Shown in pieces: positions 27,227 through 36,337 of a DNA stretch of 64,000 nucleotides (its first letter is position 1; every line of letters starts with the position of its first letter). The DNA is from Kitasatospora sp. SUK 42 (lineage in GTDB: Bacteria > Actinomycetota > Actinomycetes > Streptomycetales > Streptomycetaceae). A program made the translations under genes and the position numbers. The notes beneath the pieces were generated by a model. It was not told the origin of the DNA. It worked only from the letters and a program-made list of their open reading frames with translations, and did no database searches. The stretch lies in the NCBI RefSeq assembly GCF_015776785.2, contig NZ_LFMD02000002.1:1549329-1613328 (forward strand), given 5' to 3'.

Positions 27227-27781
27227 TCAGCCGCCGTAGACGTGCGGGGCGAGGGTGCCGATGAACGGGAGGTTACGCAGCTTCTCCGCGTAGTCCAGGC
27301 CGTAGCCGACCACGAACTCGTTCGGAATGTCGAAACCGACGTACTTCACGTCGATCTCGACCTTGGCGGCGTCCGGCTTGCGCAGCAGGGCGCAGACCTC
27401 CAGCGACGCCGGGCCGCGCGAGCCCAGGTTGCCCAGCAGCCAGGACAGCGTCAGACCGGAGTCGATGATGTCCTCGACGATCAGGACGTCACGGCCGGCG
27501 ATGTCGGTGTCCAGGTCCTTCAGGATGCGCACCACGCCGGAGGACTTGGTGCCCATGCCGTACGAGGAGACGGCCATCCAGTCCATGGTGACCTGCGAGT
27601 GCAGGGCCCGGGCCAGGTCGGCCATGACCATCACAGCACCCTTGAGGACGCCGACGATCAGCAGGTCCTTGCCTGCGTAGTCCCGGTCGATCCGCTCGGC
27701 CAGCTCAAGGAGCTTGGCGTCGATCTCGTCCTTGCTGATGAGCACCTTCGCGAGGTCAGCGCCCATGTCGTTCTGGTCCAC
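27227..27781 (-). CDS. hpt: Hypoxanthine phosphoribosyltransferase
   Basis: A 184-residue purine salvage enzyme that converts hypoxanthine (and guanine) plus PRPP to nucleotide. The PRPP-binding signature is [18 protein letters not shown]; the base-binding part is [19 protein letters not shown]; the early [18 protein letters not shown] is also typical. GTG 27781 has GAGGA upstream; ATG 27766 is a possible alternative. It lies 71 bases after tilS in the same direction, the widely conserved tilS-hpt-ftsH order. Confidence 0.95.
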   Translation of the reverse strand: MDQNDMGADLAKVLISKDEIDAKLLELAERIDRDYAGKDLLIVGVLKGAVMVMADLARALHSQVTMDWMAVSSYGMGTKSSGVVRILKDLDTDIAGRDVLIVEDIIDSGLTLSWLLGNLGSRGPASLEVCALLRKPDAAKVEIDVKYVGFDIPNEFVVGYGLDYAEKLRNLPFIGTLAPHVYGG

Positions 27782-27852
27782 CGGGGATACGTCCTCAAAC
27801 GTTCGGGGTCTTTGTGGCCGGCGGCCTGCTCCCCCGGGACATGCCTCGCCCG

Positions 27853-28980
27853 TCAGTCGCCCTGCCGCCGAAAGACCAGCGTGCCACACCTGCGGGTGGC
27901 TCCGACGCCCCCGGGTAGGTGCAGCGGCCCCTGACCACGCCATCCGGTGACCAGCTGGTCCACCGCCTCCAGGTGCCGCGCGAACAGGTCCCCGGCCGGA
28001 CAGCCCGCCCGCAGCGCGGCCCGGCGCAGCACCCGGCGGCGCACCGCGGAGGGCAGCTCGGCCAGTTTCACGGCGTCCAGGGCGCCTTCGCCCGTACGGA
28101 GGTCGCGCTCGGCCAGGGAGGCCCACTGGTCGAGGGCGTCGGCGTCGTCACGGAACAGCCGGGCCGTACGGGCCAGCGCCTCCACCACGCCGCCGCCCAG
28201 GTGCTTCTCCAGCACCGGCAGCACCTCGTGGCGGACCCGGGAGCGGGTGTAGGCGGGATCACAGTTGTGCGGGTCGTCCCAGACCGGGATCGCCTGGGCG
28301 GAGCAGGCCTGCCGGGTGGCCGCCCGGTCCAGCTCCAGCAGCGGGCGGCGGTAGCGGCCCTTCTGGGCCGGCATCCCGGCCAGCGAGCGGGCGCCCGAGC
28401 CGCGGGCCAGGCCCAGCAGGACGGTCTCGGCCTGGTCGTCCCGGGTGTGGCCGAGCAGCACCGCGATCGCGCCGTGGCGGTCGGCGGCCTCGTCCAGGGC
28501 GGCGTAGCGGGCGTCCCGGGCGGCGGCCTCGGGGCCGCCGGTGCGGCCGACCCGCACCGGGATCGCCTCGACCGGGTCCAGGCCGAGCGAGCTCAGCCGC
28601 TCGGACACCTGGGCGGCGCGCTCGGCGGAGCCGTCCTGGAGGCCGTGGTCGACGGTGACGGCGCCGACCCGCAGGCCGATCTTGGGGGCCTCGAAGGCGG
28701 CGGCGATGGCCAGCGCCATCGAGTCCGCGCCGCCGCTGACGGCGACCAGGACCAGCGGCGAGCCGGGGGCGGCCGGGGTGCGGGGCAGCCCGGACGGGTG
28801 GCGCGCGGCGTTGCCGATCAGGGTGGTGCCGACGGCGGCACCCACCAGCGGCGCCCCGGCCGGGCGCTCGCGGGGCTCGCGCACGGGCGCGGTGAAGGTG
28901 GAACCGGCCTCGGCTGCGAGGTCGGTGAGCGTACGGCGAACGGCCAGGCGTATCGCGGCGACGGCGGGATGTGGGCCCAC
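27853..28980 (-). CDS. tilS: tRNA(Ile)-lysidine synthetase
   Basis: A 375-residue PP-loop ATPase that attaches lysine to C34 of the tRNA-Ile reading AUA. The PP-loop is [13 protein letters not shown], followed by [13 protein letters not shown] and the [10 protein letters not shown] segment. Like other actinobacterial forms it has an N-terminal extension of about 75 residues ([16 protein letters not shown]). GTG 28980 is chosen because GAGGAG lies about 9 bases upstream and the family start sequence begins there; upstream residues are Pro/Ser-rich. Confidence 0.94.
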   Translation of the reverse strand: MGPHPAVAAIRLAVRRTLTDLAAEAGSTFTAPVREPRERPAGAPLVGAAVGTTLIGNAARHPSGLPRTPAAPGSPLVLVAVSGGADSMALAIAAAFEAPKIGLRVGAVTVDHGLQDGSAERAAQVSERLSSLGLDPVEAIPVRVGRTGGPEAAARDARYAALDEAADRHGAIAVLLGHTRDDQAETVLLGLARGSGARSLAGMPAQKGRYRRPLLELDRAATRQACSAQAIPVWDDPHNCDPAYTRSRVRHEVLPVLEKHLGGGVVEALARTARLFRDDADALDQWASLAERDLRTGEGALDAVKLAELPSAVRRRVLRRAALRAGCPAGDLFARHLEAVDQLVTGWRGQGPLHLPGGVGATRRCGTLVFRRQGD

Positions 28981-29138
28981 GGCGGACGACTCCTCGGCGG
29001 AGGGGGACAGGACTGCGACGGGGCGCGGCGGACCGCGCACCTGCGTGCGCGCCCTGTTACCGGGCGCTCACAGATGGTGGCAGAAAGGAGCGACCCGCTA
29101 CGCCACCCGCGCCACCGGTACGACCACCGTCCCACGTT

Positions 29139-29168
29139 CGGGTGAATGGAGAAACGTATCTTCACCCG
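29139..29168 (-). terminator. Inverted repeat downstream of the metalloprotease gene
   Basis: Arms CGGGTGAA (29139-29146) and TTCACCCG (29161-29168) around a 14-base AT-rich loop. It lies 93 bases after the metalloprotease stop and upstream of tilS. It could be a terminator or an operator in the tilS promoter region; the large loop makes either uncertain. Confidence 0.35.
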
Positions 29169-29260
29169 CCGAGCGCCCGATTGGACCACTCGTACGAGCA
29201 GGTTTGACCGCCACCGCCACCGCCGGGGCCCCGGCCCCGGCCTCCGCCCCTCGCCGGGCC

Positions 29261-30445
29261 TCAGCGGGCGACGCGGGCGATCCAGGCGGCCGGGTCGTGG
29301 ATCTCGTCCTTGGTCGGCAGCGTGTTCGGGGAGGTCCACACCCGGTTGAACCCCTCCATGCCGACCTGCTCCACCACGGCCCGGACGAACACCGCGCCGT
29401 CCTGGTACTGGCGCAGCTTGGCGTCCATGCCGAGCAGCCGGCGCAGCACCAGGTCCAGCCGGTTCGCGCCCCGGTCGCGGCGCTGCTGGAACTTCTCCCG
29501 GATCTCCGCGACCGTCGGCACCACGGCCGGGCCGACACCGTCCATCACCACGTCCGCGTGGCCCTCCAGCAGCGACATCACCGCCGTCAGCCGGCTCAGG
29601 ATCTCGCGCTGCGCGGGCGACTGGACGATCTCCAGCAGGTTCGCCGAGGAGGCGCTCTCCCGGCTCTCCCGGCCACCCGTCCCCGGCAGGCCGGCGCCCA
29701 GCGAACCCGCGGCGTCCCGCAGGCGGTCCAGCAGGGCGCCCGGGTCGACGTCCGTCTCGGCCAGGAAGGACTGCACCTCCGACTGGATGTGGTCGCGCAG
29801 CCACGGCACCGCGGTGAACTGCGTACGGTGCGTCTCCTCGTGCAGGCACACCCAGAGCCGGAAGTCGGACGGGTCGACGTCCAGCTCGCGCTCGACGTGC
29901 ACGATGTTCGGCGCCACCAGCAGCAGCCGGCCCGGGCCGGGGCCCTCCGGGCCCGTCCGCGGCTTGTCGAACAGCGCCGCCGGGCTGTCCGGGGCCTCCA
30001 GCGAGGGCTCCGCCGGGGCGAAGGTCTCGTACTGGCCGAGCACCTTGGTCGCCAGGAACGCCAGCAGCGCCCCCACCTCGATCCCGGTGGCCTTCTCCCC
30101 CACCGCACCGAACACCCCGGCCGCGGCGCTGTTCGCCCGGCGCGCCTGCAACTTCTCCACCAGCGGCCGGACGATGGTGCGGAAGCCCGCCACGTTCGCC
30201 CGCACCCACCCCGGACGGTCCACCACCAGCACGGGCGTCGCGGCGGCCGCGGACAGACTGCTCGACCGCATCCCGGTGAACGCCCGGACGTGCTCCTCCG
30301 CCTCCAGGGCGTGCCGGCGCAGCTCGGCGACCACCGCCGCCGCCTCCGCCCGGCTCACCTCCGGCCCCGGCCGCACCAGCCTGGTCGCGGTTGCGACCGC
30401 GAGATTCCAGTCGACCATGTCAGCCCCGCCGCTCGCGCTCGTCAT
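29261..30445 (-). CDS. DUF2342 zinc-dependent metalloprotease
   Basis: A 394-residue actinobacterial protein of the DUF2342 family (also named after coenzyme F420 genes with which it co-occurs). The zincin motif is HEETHR in RLWVCLHEETHRTQF, with the more distant LLEGHADVVMDGVG as the likely third-ligand region. It starts MTSASGGADMVDWNLA at 30445, where GAGGG is present but very close. No signal peptide is visible. It has no operon partner; tilS follows after 280 bases. The substrate is unknown, and an F420 role is association only. Confidence 0.85.
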   Translation of the reverse strand: MTSASGGADMVDWNLAVATATRLVRPGPEVSRAEAAAVVAELRRHALEAEEHVRAFTGMRSSSLSAAAATPVLVVDRPGWVRANVAGFRTIVRPLVEKLQARRANSAAAGVFGAVGEKATGIEVGALLAFLATKVLGQYETFAPAEPSLEAPDSPAALFDKPRTGPEGPGPGRLLLVAPNIVHVERELDVDPSDFRLWVCLHEETHRTQFTAVPWLRDHIQSEVQSFLAETDVDPGALLDRLRDAAGSLGAGLPGTGGRESRESASSANLLEIVQSPAQREILSRLTAVMSLLEGHADVVMDGVGPAVVPTVAEIREKFQQRRDRGANRLDLVLRRLLGMDAKLRQYQDGAVFVRAVVEQVGMEGFNRVWTSPNTLPTKDEIHDPAAWIARVAR

Positions 30446-31076
30446 GCCCTCACCGTACGTGCTCACCACCACCAACGGCAGCCACCCGACCCGAACACCC
30501 GACCCACACCTCCCCTGCCCGCTCCAGCAGCCACTTCAACCCGAACCCGACCGGTTGACGGGGGCGTTCGGACCGGCCGGTCTGGCCCCGACCAGGGCTT
30601 GTCCTCAAACTCCCGTCGTCCGCCCGGAGGGCGGGCGGGGCGGCGTTGGGGTACGTGCATCGCAAGGCGGAGGTGGGGGCACCTCCCGGCCGGAGGCTGG
30701 GGGAGCGCCGCCCCGCAGACGCGAGTTCGAAGACAGGCCCCAGGCCCGGCGGGCCGGGCGGTGCGCGGTGCCCGCCGAGGCGGCCGGACCGGCCGCGGCG
30801 GTCGGCGAGCGCCGTGGCCGACGGGAGCGCGAGACACCGCCCGGCCCCCTCCTCCGCCCCCGGGGCGTGTCCGCGGATCCTCACTGGGTCCGCGGCGCTC
30901 CCCCGGCCGGGAGTCCGGCACAGCGGGGCGCGGCCCGACCGGCCCGGGCCGGCGAAGCCGCTCCGCGGACGACGGGTGGTCCGCCGTCAGGGCCGCACCC
31001 GCACCGCCGAGTTCGGCCCGCCACCGACGATCGGAACCCGCACCGCTCGTTCAGACCGACCGGCCGTCAGGCCGGT
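30446..31076. other. Gene-free interval with a MITE-like element
   Basis: These 630 bases between two minus-strand genes hold no convincing gene: open frames in both directions lack ribosome sites and have Arg/Pro/Gly-only composition. The region contains the 146-base inverted-repeat element described separately, and a small GC hairpin (ACCGGCC and its complement, near 31060) just beyond the dacB stop. Confidence 0.6.
30595..30740. mobile_element. MITE-like element with imperfect terminal inverted repeats
   Basis: The left end GGGCTTGTCCTCAAACTCCCG is matched by the complement of the right end, GGGCCTGTCTTCGAACTCGCG (about 17 of 21). The 146-base interior contains a copy of the dispersed GGTGGGGG...GGCTGGGGGAG repeat (30671-30705) also found inside the thrC-like gene. 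No transposase is encoded and no clear target duplication is visible, as expected for a non-autonomous, decayed element. Confidence 0.55.
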
Positions 31077-32726
31077 TCAGTGGCAGCCGCAGGTGGTGAG
31101 GCGGGCGGCGATGCGGTCCATGGCGGCGCGGGCGGTGTCGGCGGGGGCGGTGGTGCGGGTCATGACGGCGAAGGCGAGGAGGCGGCCGTCGGCGTCGACG
31201 ACGGTGCCGGCGAGGGTGTTGACGCCGCTGAGGGTGCCGGTCTTGGCGCGTATCAGGCCCGCCGCGTCGGCGGCGCCGGAGCCGGTTCCGTAGCGCTTGT
31301 TGAGGGTGCCGGTGAAGCCGGCCACCGGGAGGCCGGTGAGGACCGGGCGCAGGGCGGGGTGCTGGTCGGAGGCGGCCAGGGCGAGGAGCCGGACCAGCAC
31401 GGCGGGCGGGATCGCGTTGCCCGGGTGCAGGCCGCTGCCGTCGTTGAGGACCACGCCGGTCATCGGCACGCCGAGCCGGGTGAGCTCCTGGGTGACGGCG
31501 GCCGCCGCGCCCTCGAAGCTGGCCGGCTGGTGGGCGGCGAGGGCGACCTGACGGGCGATCGCCTCGGCGAGCTGGTTGTCGGAGGTGGTCAGCAGGCGCT
31601 CGACCAGTCGGGCGACCGTCGGCGAGTCGACACGTCCGAGGACGGGCGCCTCGGCGGCGGCCGGGCCGGCGGCGGACTTGGCCTTGCCCTCCACGGTGAC
31701 GCCCTGGGCGGCGAGCAGCGCGGCGAAGGCGTCGGCGGCCGCGCCGGCCGGGTCGGCGACCCGGGCCGGGGCGTCCTCACGGCTCCTGGGGTCGCTCCTG
31801 GCCTCGTCCACCATCAGCGGGACGACCAGCGCGATGTTCGCCGCGTCGTGGTTGTGGTGCTGCGGGTTGCCCGCGTACAGCGACAGGTCGTAGTCCAGCC
31901 TGACCGTGGTGGTGCCGGCCGCCTTGAGGGCCTCGGCGGTCTGCCGGGCGAGCGCCTCCAGCGAGGCGGGGGCGGTGTCGGCGTCGGCGGGCTGGCCGCC
32001 TATCTGCACCTGGTCGGCGGGCAGCGCGGTGAGCGTCGGGTCCCCGCCGCCGACCAGGGTGATCGTGCCCGGGTCCGCGCCGCGGACCACCCGGGTGGTG
32101 AGCCGGGTGTCGGCCGGGAGCACGGAGAGGGCCGCGACCGCGGTGGCCAGCTTGGTGGTGGAGGCGGGGGTGGCCGGGGTGTTCTCCCCGGAGCCGTAGA
32201 GGAGCCGGCCGTCGGCGGCGTCCGCGACGGCGATGGTCACGGTGCCGAGGCTCTTGTCGGCGAGGGCGGCGGTGAGCGCCTGCTGGAGGCCCTGCGCGGT
32301 GGGGGCGGCGGCCTCCGGGCCGTTCTCGGCGCCGGCCAGGACGGCGCCCGTGTCGGGTGCGGGGCGCGTGGTCGGCGAGTCGCTGCCGCCGGATACGAGG
32401 GGCGGCTCGGCCCGTCGGCCGGGGCCGGAGCTGGGGCTGGAGCTGGGGCTGGAGCTGCCGCTCGGGCCGGGCTTGCCCTTCCCGTGGTCGCCCTTGCGGC
32501 CGTCGCCGCCGTCCCGGCCGCCGTGGTCGCCCTGGTTGTCGTCGTCACCGTGCTCGGCGCTGTGCCCGCCGGACGTCGGGGACGGCTGCGCATGCGCACC
32601 GACCGGGGTCAGGACCGTTCCGGCGACCAGCAGGGCCGCTCCGAACAACCCGACGGCCGTCCCCCTGCGGCGGCGCGCCGCCCCCACCCCAGCTCCCACC
32701 GACCGGCCCCTTTCCTGAGCACTCAC
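31077..32726 (-). CDS. dacB: D-alanyl-D-alanine carboxypeptidase/endopeptidase (PBP4 type)
   Basis: A 549-residue penicillin-binding protein of the S13 family, exported by an N-terminal hydrophobic segment ([21 protein letters not shown]). A disordered Gly/Asp/Ser-rich stretch of about 90 residues follows. Active-site motifs are all present: STTK ([14 protein letters not shown]), SDN ([12 protein letters not shown]) and KTG (RAKTGTLSG). It trims or cleaves peptidoglycan cross-links. The start is GTG 32726; GTG 32738 is also possible. It diverges from ppa with only about 50 bases between start codons, so the two promoters must overlap. Confidence 0.92.
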   Translation of the reverse strand: MSAQERGRSVGAGVGAARRRRGTAVGLFGAALLVAGTVLTPVGAHAQPSPTSGGHSAEHGDDDNQGDHGGRDGGDGRKGDHGKGKPGPSGSSSPSSSPSSGPGRRAEPPLVSGGSDSPTTRPAPDTGAVLAGAENGPEAAAPTAQGLQQALTAALADKSLGTVTIAVADAADGRLLYGSGENTPATPASTTKLATAVAALSVLPADTRLTTRVVRGADPGTITLVGGGDPTLTALPADQVQIGGQPADADTAPASLEALARQTAEALKAAGTTTVRLDYDLSLYAGNPQHHNHDAANIALVVPLMVDEARSDPRSREDAPARVADPAGAAADAFAALLAAQGVTVEGKAKSAAGPAAAEAPVLGRVDSPTVARLVERLLTTSDNQLAEAIARQVALAAHQPASFEGAAAAVTQELTRLGVPMTGVVLNDGSGLHPGNAIPPAVLVRLLALAASDQHPALRPVLTGLPVAGFTGTLNKRYGTGSGAADAAGLIRAKTGTLSGVNTLAGTVVDADGRLLAFAVMTRTTAPADTARAAMDRIAARLTTCGCH

Positions 32727-32775
32727 TCCCGTAGGAGACACTTGGATTCTGTCAGTCCCTACCTTGGAGGAACCG

Positions 32776-33267
32776 TTGGAGTTCGACGTCCTTATCGAAA
32801 TCCCGAAGGGCTCTCGTAACAAGTACGAGGTCGACCACGAGACCGGCCGTCTGCGGCTCGACCGGATGCTCTTCACCTCGACCCGCTACCCGGCCGACTA
32901 CGGCTACGTCGAGGGCACGCTCGGCGAGGACGGCGACCCGCTGGACGCCCTGGTCATCCTGGACGAGCCGACCTTCCCGGGCTGCCTCATCAAGTGCCGC
33001 GCCATCGGCATGTTCCACATGACGGACGAGGCCGGCGGCGACGACAAGCTGCTGTGCGTCCCGGCGACCGACCCGCGCTGGGAGCACCTGCGCGACATCC
33101 ACCACGTGTCGGAGTTCGACCGCCTGGAGATCCAGCACTTCTTCGAGGTCTACAAGGACCTGGAGCCGGGCAAGTCCGTCGAGGGCGCCAACTGGGTCGG
33201 CCGCGCCGAGGCCGAGGCCGAGGTCACCGCTTCGATCAAGCGTCTCGCGGAGCAGGGCGGTCACTGA
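32776..33267 (+). CDS. ppa: Inorganic pyrophosphatase
   Basis: A 163-residue family I soluble pyrophosphatase that pulls biosynthetic reactions forward by hydrolysing diphosphate. It has [18 protein letters not shown] at the start, [12 protein letters not shown], and the catalytic signature GDPLDALVI with its metal-binding Asp residues. The start is TTG 32776: GGAGG ends six bases before it and the family sequence begins M-E-F-D. An in-frame TTG 12 bases earlier is less likely. The spacing to divergent dacB is very short. Confidence 0.96.
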   Translation: MEFDVLIEIPKGSRNKYEVDHETGRLRLDRMLFTSTRYPADYGYVEGTLGEDGDPLDALVILDEPTFPGCLIKCRAIGMFHMTDEAGGDDKLLCVPATDPRWEHLRDIHHVSEFDRLEIQHFFEVYKDLEPGKSVEGANWVGRAEAEAEVTASIKRLAEQGGH

Positions 33268-33322
33268 GCCGTCGTTCCGATCTCGTTCGATCAGGGCAGT
33301 TCGAGGTAGGTCGGGACAGCCT

Positions 33323-33362
33323 GGGGCCGGGGTTCGCGGATTCGTCCGCGGAGCCCGGCCCC
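33323..33362 (+). terminator. Strong terminator of ppa with TTCG tetraloop
   Basis: GGGGCCGGGG-TT-CGCGGA (33323-33340) pairs with TCCGCG-GA-GCCCGGCCCC (33345-33362) around TTCG, with one mismatch near the middle. It begins 55 bases after the ppa stop. Confidence 0.8.
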
Positions 33363-33413
33363 TGTCGTGTCCGGCGGCGGCCGGGTCCTCGCAGCCCGCT
33401 CGGCCCGCGCAGT

Positions 33414-33449
33414 CCTGTCAGCCCGGTGAGCCCTGTCAGCCCTGTCAGT
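33414..33449. repeat. Four tandem 9-base repeats at the dodecin 3' end
   Basis: CCTGTCAGC, CCGGTGAGC, CCTGTCAGC, CCTGTCAGT lie head to tail, the last covering the dodecin stop codon. Period nine means no frame disruption; slippage here would lengthen or shorten only the 3' flank. Confidence 0.6.
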
Positions 33450-33654
33450 CCTCCAGCCGGAAGCCGACCTTGATGCACACCTGGTAGTGCTTGATCCGGC
33501 CGTCCTCCAGATGGCCCCGGACCTGCGAGACCTCGAACCAGTCGAGGTTGCGCAGCGTGCGGGAGGCCCGTTCCACCCCGTTGCGGATCGCGGCGTCGAC
33601 GCTCTCGGTCGAGGACCCGACGATCTCGGTCACCCGGTACACGTGGTCGGTCAT
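33445..33654 (-). CDS. Dodecin flavoprotein
   Basis: A 69-residue dodecin: HVYRVTEIVGSSTESVDAAI, then NLDWFEVSQVRGHLEDGRIKHYQV. The Trp in LDWFEV is the one that stacks on flavin in the family. Twelve copies form a shell that stores or buffers FMN, FAD or riboflavin. ATG 33654 begins the conserved sequence; the upstream frame is non-coding in character. It is a monocistronic gene convergent with ppa. Confidence 0.93.
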   Translation of the reverse strand: MTDHVYRVTEIVGSSTESVDAAIRNGVERASRTLRNLDWFEVSQVRGHLEDGRIKHYQVCIKVGFRLED

Positions 33655-33727
33655 GGCGGACTCCCTCAGCTGTGCGACGGCCCCCGGTCCACCGTGCACC
33701 GGCCCCGCCCGGCCCGCACCCCGGCGG

Positions 33728-34687
33728 CTAGAACGCCGCCCTGACCTGCCCGACCGGGGCACCGCCGCCGAGCAGCGGGGCCGCGCCGATCCGCTCGACG
33801 GTGTCGTCCGCGCCGGTCACCCCGAGCCGACGCAGCGCCGCCGCCAGCACCGGGCCCCGGGCCCGCTCGCCGCCGTCCTCGATCTTGAAGGCGAGCGCCC
33901 GCCCGTCCGGCAGCGCGACCACCTGGACGGCCTCGGCGCCCATCTTGGACAGCGCGCCCGGCACGGCCCGCATCAGCCAGGTGTCGGCCCGGCGGCTGCC
34001 GGCCACGTACTCGGGGTGGGCGCGCATCGCGTCGGCCACCCGGCGCTGCGCGGTGCCCTCGGCGGCCAGCACCAGGCCGCGGTAGCCGTGGGCCAGGCCG
34101 GTCAGCGTGACGGCCAGCAGCGGGGCGCCGCAGCCGTCCACCCCGGCGTGCGCGGGGGCCTCGCCGGTGCCCTCCTCCAGGGCCTCGCGGGCCAGCAGCT
34201 GGATCGGGTGGGCCGGGTCGAGGTAGCTCGCGGTGTCCCAGCCGTTGGCGACGCAGGCGGCCAGCCAGCCGGCGTGCTTGCCGGAGCAGTCCATCAGGAT
34301 CGGGGCGCGCCCGCCACCGGCGCCGAGCAGCAGCTCCGCCTCGGTCTCGTCCAGCGGCAGGTCGGCCGGGGTGCGCAGGGCGGACTCGTCGAGGCCGGCG
34401 GAGCCGAGGATGGCCCGGACACCGTCGAGGTGAAACGATTCCGCGGAGTGGCTGGAGGCCGCCAGCGCCAGCAGCTCGCCCTCGATCGCCAGCCCGGCCC
34501 GCAGCGTGGCCACCGCCTGGAACGGCTTGGCCGTCGAGCGGGGGAAGACCGGCGCGTCGGGGTCGCCGAGCGAGAACTCGACCGAGCCGTCCGCGGCGAG
34601 CAGGACCAGCGAGCCGTGGTGGCGGCCCTCGGTGAAGCCCGAGCGTATGACCTCGGCGAGCACGGACGGGGTGGCGGACTGGGGCAT
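33728..34687 (-). CDS. L-asparaginase II family protein
   Basis: A 319-residue protein of the Rhizobium-type asparaginase II family, unrelated to the E. coli enzymes. Conserved parts: EVIRSGFTEGRHHGSLVLL, PRSTAKPFQA, LAASSHSAESFHLDGVRAIL, MDCSGKHAGWLAACV and GVDGCGAPLLAVTLTGLA. The catalytic Ser and Lys lie in RSTAKP and CSGKHA of the family. It would deamidate asparagine. ATG 34687 has GGAAGG six bases upstream. No signal peptide, so cytoplasmic. Confidence 0.9.
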   Translation of the reverse strand: MPQSATPSVLAEVIRSGFTEGRHHGSLVLLAADGSVEFSLGDPDAPVFPRSTAKPFQAVATLRAGLAIEGELLALAASSHSAESFHLDGVRAILGSAGLDESALRTPADLPLDETEAELLLGAGGGRAPILMDCSGKHAGWLAACVANGWDTASYLDPAHPIQLLAREALEEGTGEAPAHAGVDGCGAPLLAVTLTGLAHGYRGLVLAAEGTAQRRVADAMRAHPEYVAGSRRADTWLMRAVPGALSKMGAEAVQVVALPDGRALAFKIEDGGERARGPVLAAALRRLGVTGADDTVERIGAAPLLGGGAPVGQVRAAF

Positions 34688-34757
34688 CGGGAGCCTTCCG
34701 GGGCGAGGGTGGGCCGGGAGGAGGCCGGGCCCCACCCGCCCACGGCAACGCACCCGG

Positions 34758-35390
34758 TCAGAGCGGCCCCCCTGTGAGCAGGTCGTCGACCCGTGCCTCC
34801 CCATCACGGTACCTGCGGGTGATCTCGGCATTGCAACCGTCGGCCGTCCGCAGCAGCCGCTGGCGCCGTCCCGAGACCTCCCGCTCGTGCGCCCGCAGCC
34901 GCTCCAGGGCGGCCAGCAGTTCCTCGGCTGGGTGCGCCGCGAGGTCGGCGAGCTGGACGTCGCCCATCAGCGCGTCCGCCTCCAGCCGGGACTCCCGGGT
35001 GCGCGGCGGGCCGAGGGTGACGTGCCGGGCCGAGCGCCGCACCGAGGAGGGCGCGTCGGTCAGGATGGCCGGCAGCCGGTCCAGCAGGTCGTGCCCGGGC
35101 TCCTCGCCCACGGCTTCGGCCCAGCCCGTACCGGCGCTGCGGGCCGGGCCGCCGCCGGGGCGCCGGTCCAGCTCCGCGCGCAGGATGTCCATCCGCCCGT
35201 GCAGCAGCCGCCGCAGGTAGGACAGGTCGGCCTCCTGCTCCAGGGTCTCCCGGCGCAGGATCCGCAGCTGGTCCAGGCCCAGCCGCTCCAGCTCCGGTTC
35301 GCCGTCCGGGCCCTCCCCCCAGGAGAGGGACCCGGGGCCCGGCACCACCCGCCCGGGACGCTCCCACGCCGCGTTGCTCGTGTCCATCAT
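34758..35390 (-). CDS. rsiG: c-di-GMP-responsive anti-sigma factor RsiG
   Basis: A 210-residue protein with two helices that carry the cyclic di-GMP signature of RsiG, E-x3-S-x2-R-x3-(Q)-x3-D. Helix 1 has E53, S57, R60, D68 (EADLSYLRRLLHGRMD); helix 2 has E169, S173, R176, D184 (EREVSGRRQRLLRTAD). The position written as Gln in the published motif is His64 in one copy and Leu180 in the other. In Streptomyces RsiG binds c-di-GMP and sequesters sigma-WhiG, delaying sporulation; whiG is not in this window. The family call rests on the duplicated motif. A cdgB-type cyclase lies 21 kb away. Confidence 0.85.
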   Translation of the reverse strand: MMDTSNAAWERPGRVVPGPGSLSWGEGPDGEPELERLGLDQLRILRRETLEQEADLSYLRRLLHGRMDILRAELDRRPGGGPARSAGTGWAEAVGEEPGHDLLDRLPAILTDAPSSVRRSARHVTLGPPRTRESRLEADALMGDVQLADLAAHPAEELLAALERLRAHEREVSGRRQRLLRTADGCNAEITRRYRDGEARVDDLLTGGPL

Positions 35391-35863
35391 CCAGCCACCT
35401 GCCGTCGTCCGATCCCGCCCGCTCGCGACACCCCGTCCCTGCCGCCGGTCCGGCCCGTCCCCGACGGACCCCCGCGTCCCGTCCGGCGGCGCGCCCGGGG
35501 GCCCGGAGGATTCCGTTCCCCGGCCGGAACCACCCGCCGGGACGACCCCGGCCAGAACGCCAGACCCACCGGCTCGACCGCCCGGCCGAACCCCGGCCCG
35601 GTGCGGCGGACCTTCAGGCGCGCCGGGCCCTCCCTACGGTCCACCAGCGTGCCACCCCACCCGGCGCGCGCGCACCGCCCGTGCACCCGAACGGCCCCCT
35701 GGCGAACGGGGGTGGCTGATATGACCGGGCCTTTCCGCAGCAAAAGTGGCGCCCGAACCTGCGCAGGCGCGCACCGCATGGCGCGCGCACCACTCGCACG
35801 CGCCCCTCATCTGCGCCCCGGGGACCCTCCGGGGGCCGTACGGCGCTCCGGCACAATGGCGGC
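35391..35863. other. Intergenic region between rsiG and dtd
   Basis: This 473-base divergent interval shows no credible gene. It is Pro/Arg-coding GC-rich sequence for about 300 bases, then a slightly AT-richer stretch (about 35700-35760) and several GCGCGCACC-like repeats near 35770-35800. It probably holds the promoters of rsiG and dtd. Confidence 0.5.
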
Positions 35864-36304
35864 ATGCGAGCAGTGGTGCAGCGAGTGACCGAGGCCCGGG
35901 TGACCGTGGCCGGTGAGACCGTCGGCGCGATCGAGGGGCCCGGGCTGTGCGTCCTGGTCGGCGTCACCCACGAGGACACCCCGGCGAAGGCGGCCCAACT
36001 GGCCCGCAAGCTCTGGACGCTGCGGCTGCTGCCGGCCGACGAGGACGGCGTCGAGCAGAGCTGCTCCGACCTCGGCGCCCCGCTGCTGGTGATCAGCCAG
36101 TTCACCCTCTACGGCGACGCCCGCAAGGGCCGCCGCCCCACCTGGAACGCCGCCGCCCCCGGGCCGGTCGCCGAACCGCTGGTGGACGAGGTGGTCGCCC
36201 AGCTGCGCGCGCTCGGGGCCAAGGTGGAGACGGGCCGGTTCGGCGCCGACATGCGGGTGGCGCTGGTGAACGACGGCCCGTTCACCGTCCTCGTCGAGGT
36301 CTGA
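35864..36304 (+). CDS. dtd: D-aminoacyl-tRNA deacylase
   Basis: A 146-residue DTD that removes D-amino acids mischarged on tRNA. It starts [15 protein letters not shown] and contains the signature [15 protein letters not shown] and the C-terminal [11 protein letters not shown], which carries the cis Gly-Pro motif of the active site. The length is standard. It converges on ygfZ with a shared hairpin terminator between. Confidence 0.96.
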   Translation: MRAVVQRVTEARVTVAGETVGAIEGPGLCVLVGVTHEDTPAKAAQLARKLWTLRLLPADEDGVEQSCSDLGAPLLVISQFTLYGDARKGRRPTWNAAAPGPVAEPLVDEVVAQLRALGAKVETGRFGADMRVALVNDGPFTVLVEV

Positions 36305-36305
36305 C

Positions 36306-36333
36306 CGGCACCGGCCGCCACCGACCGGTGCCG
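36306..36333. terminator. Bidirectional terminator between dtd and ygfZ
   Basis: Arms CGGCACCGG (36306-36314) and CCGGTGCCG (36325-36333) around a 10-base loop, starting two bases after the dtd stop and ending just before the ygfZ stop. Confidence 0.6.
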
Positions 36334-36337
36334 CCCG

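Noticed and set aside
28541-32819. Large plus-strand frames across tilS, the metalloprotease and dacB
   Set aside because: They cross several real minus-strand genes and the MITE region, with low-complexity products and no ribosome sites.
33414-33449. Tandem repeat as a regulatory array or CRISPR
   Set aside because: Units are only nine bases with no spacers, and lie at a gene 3' end; more likely replication slippage.
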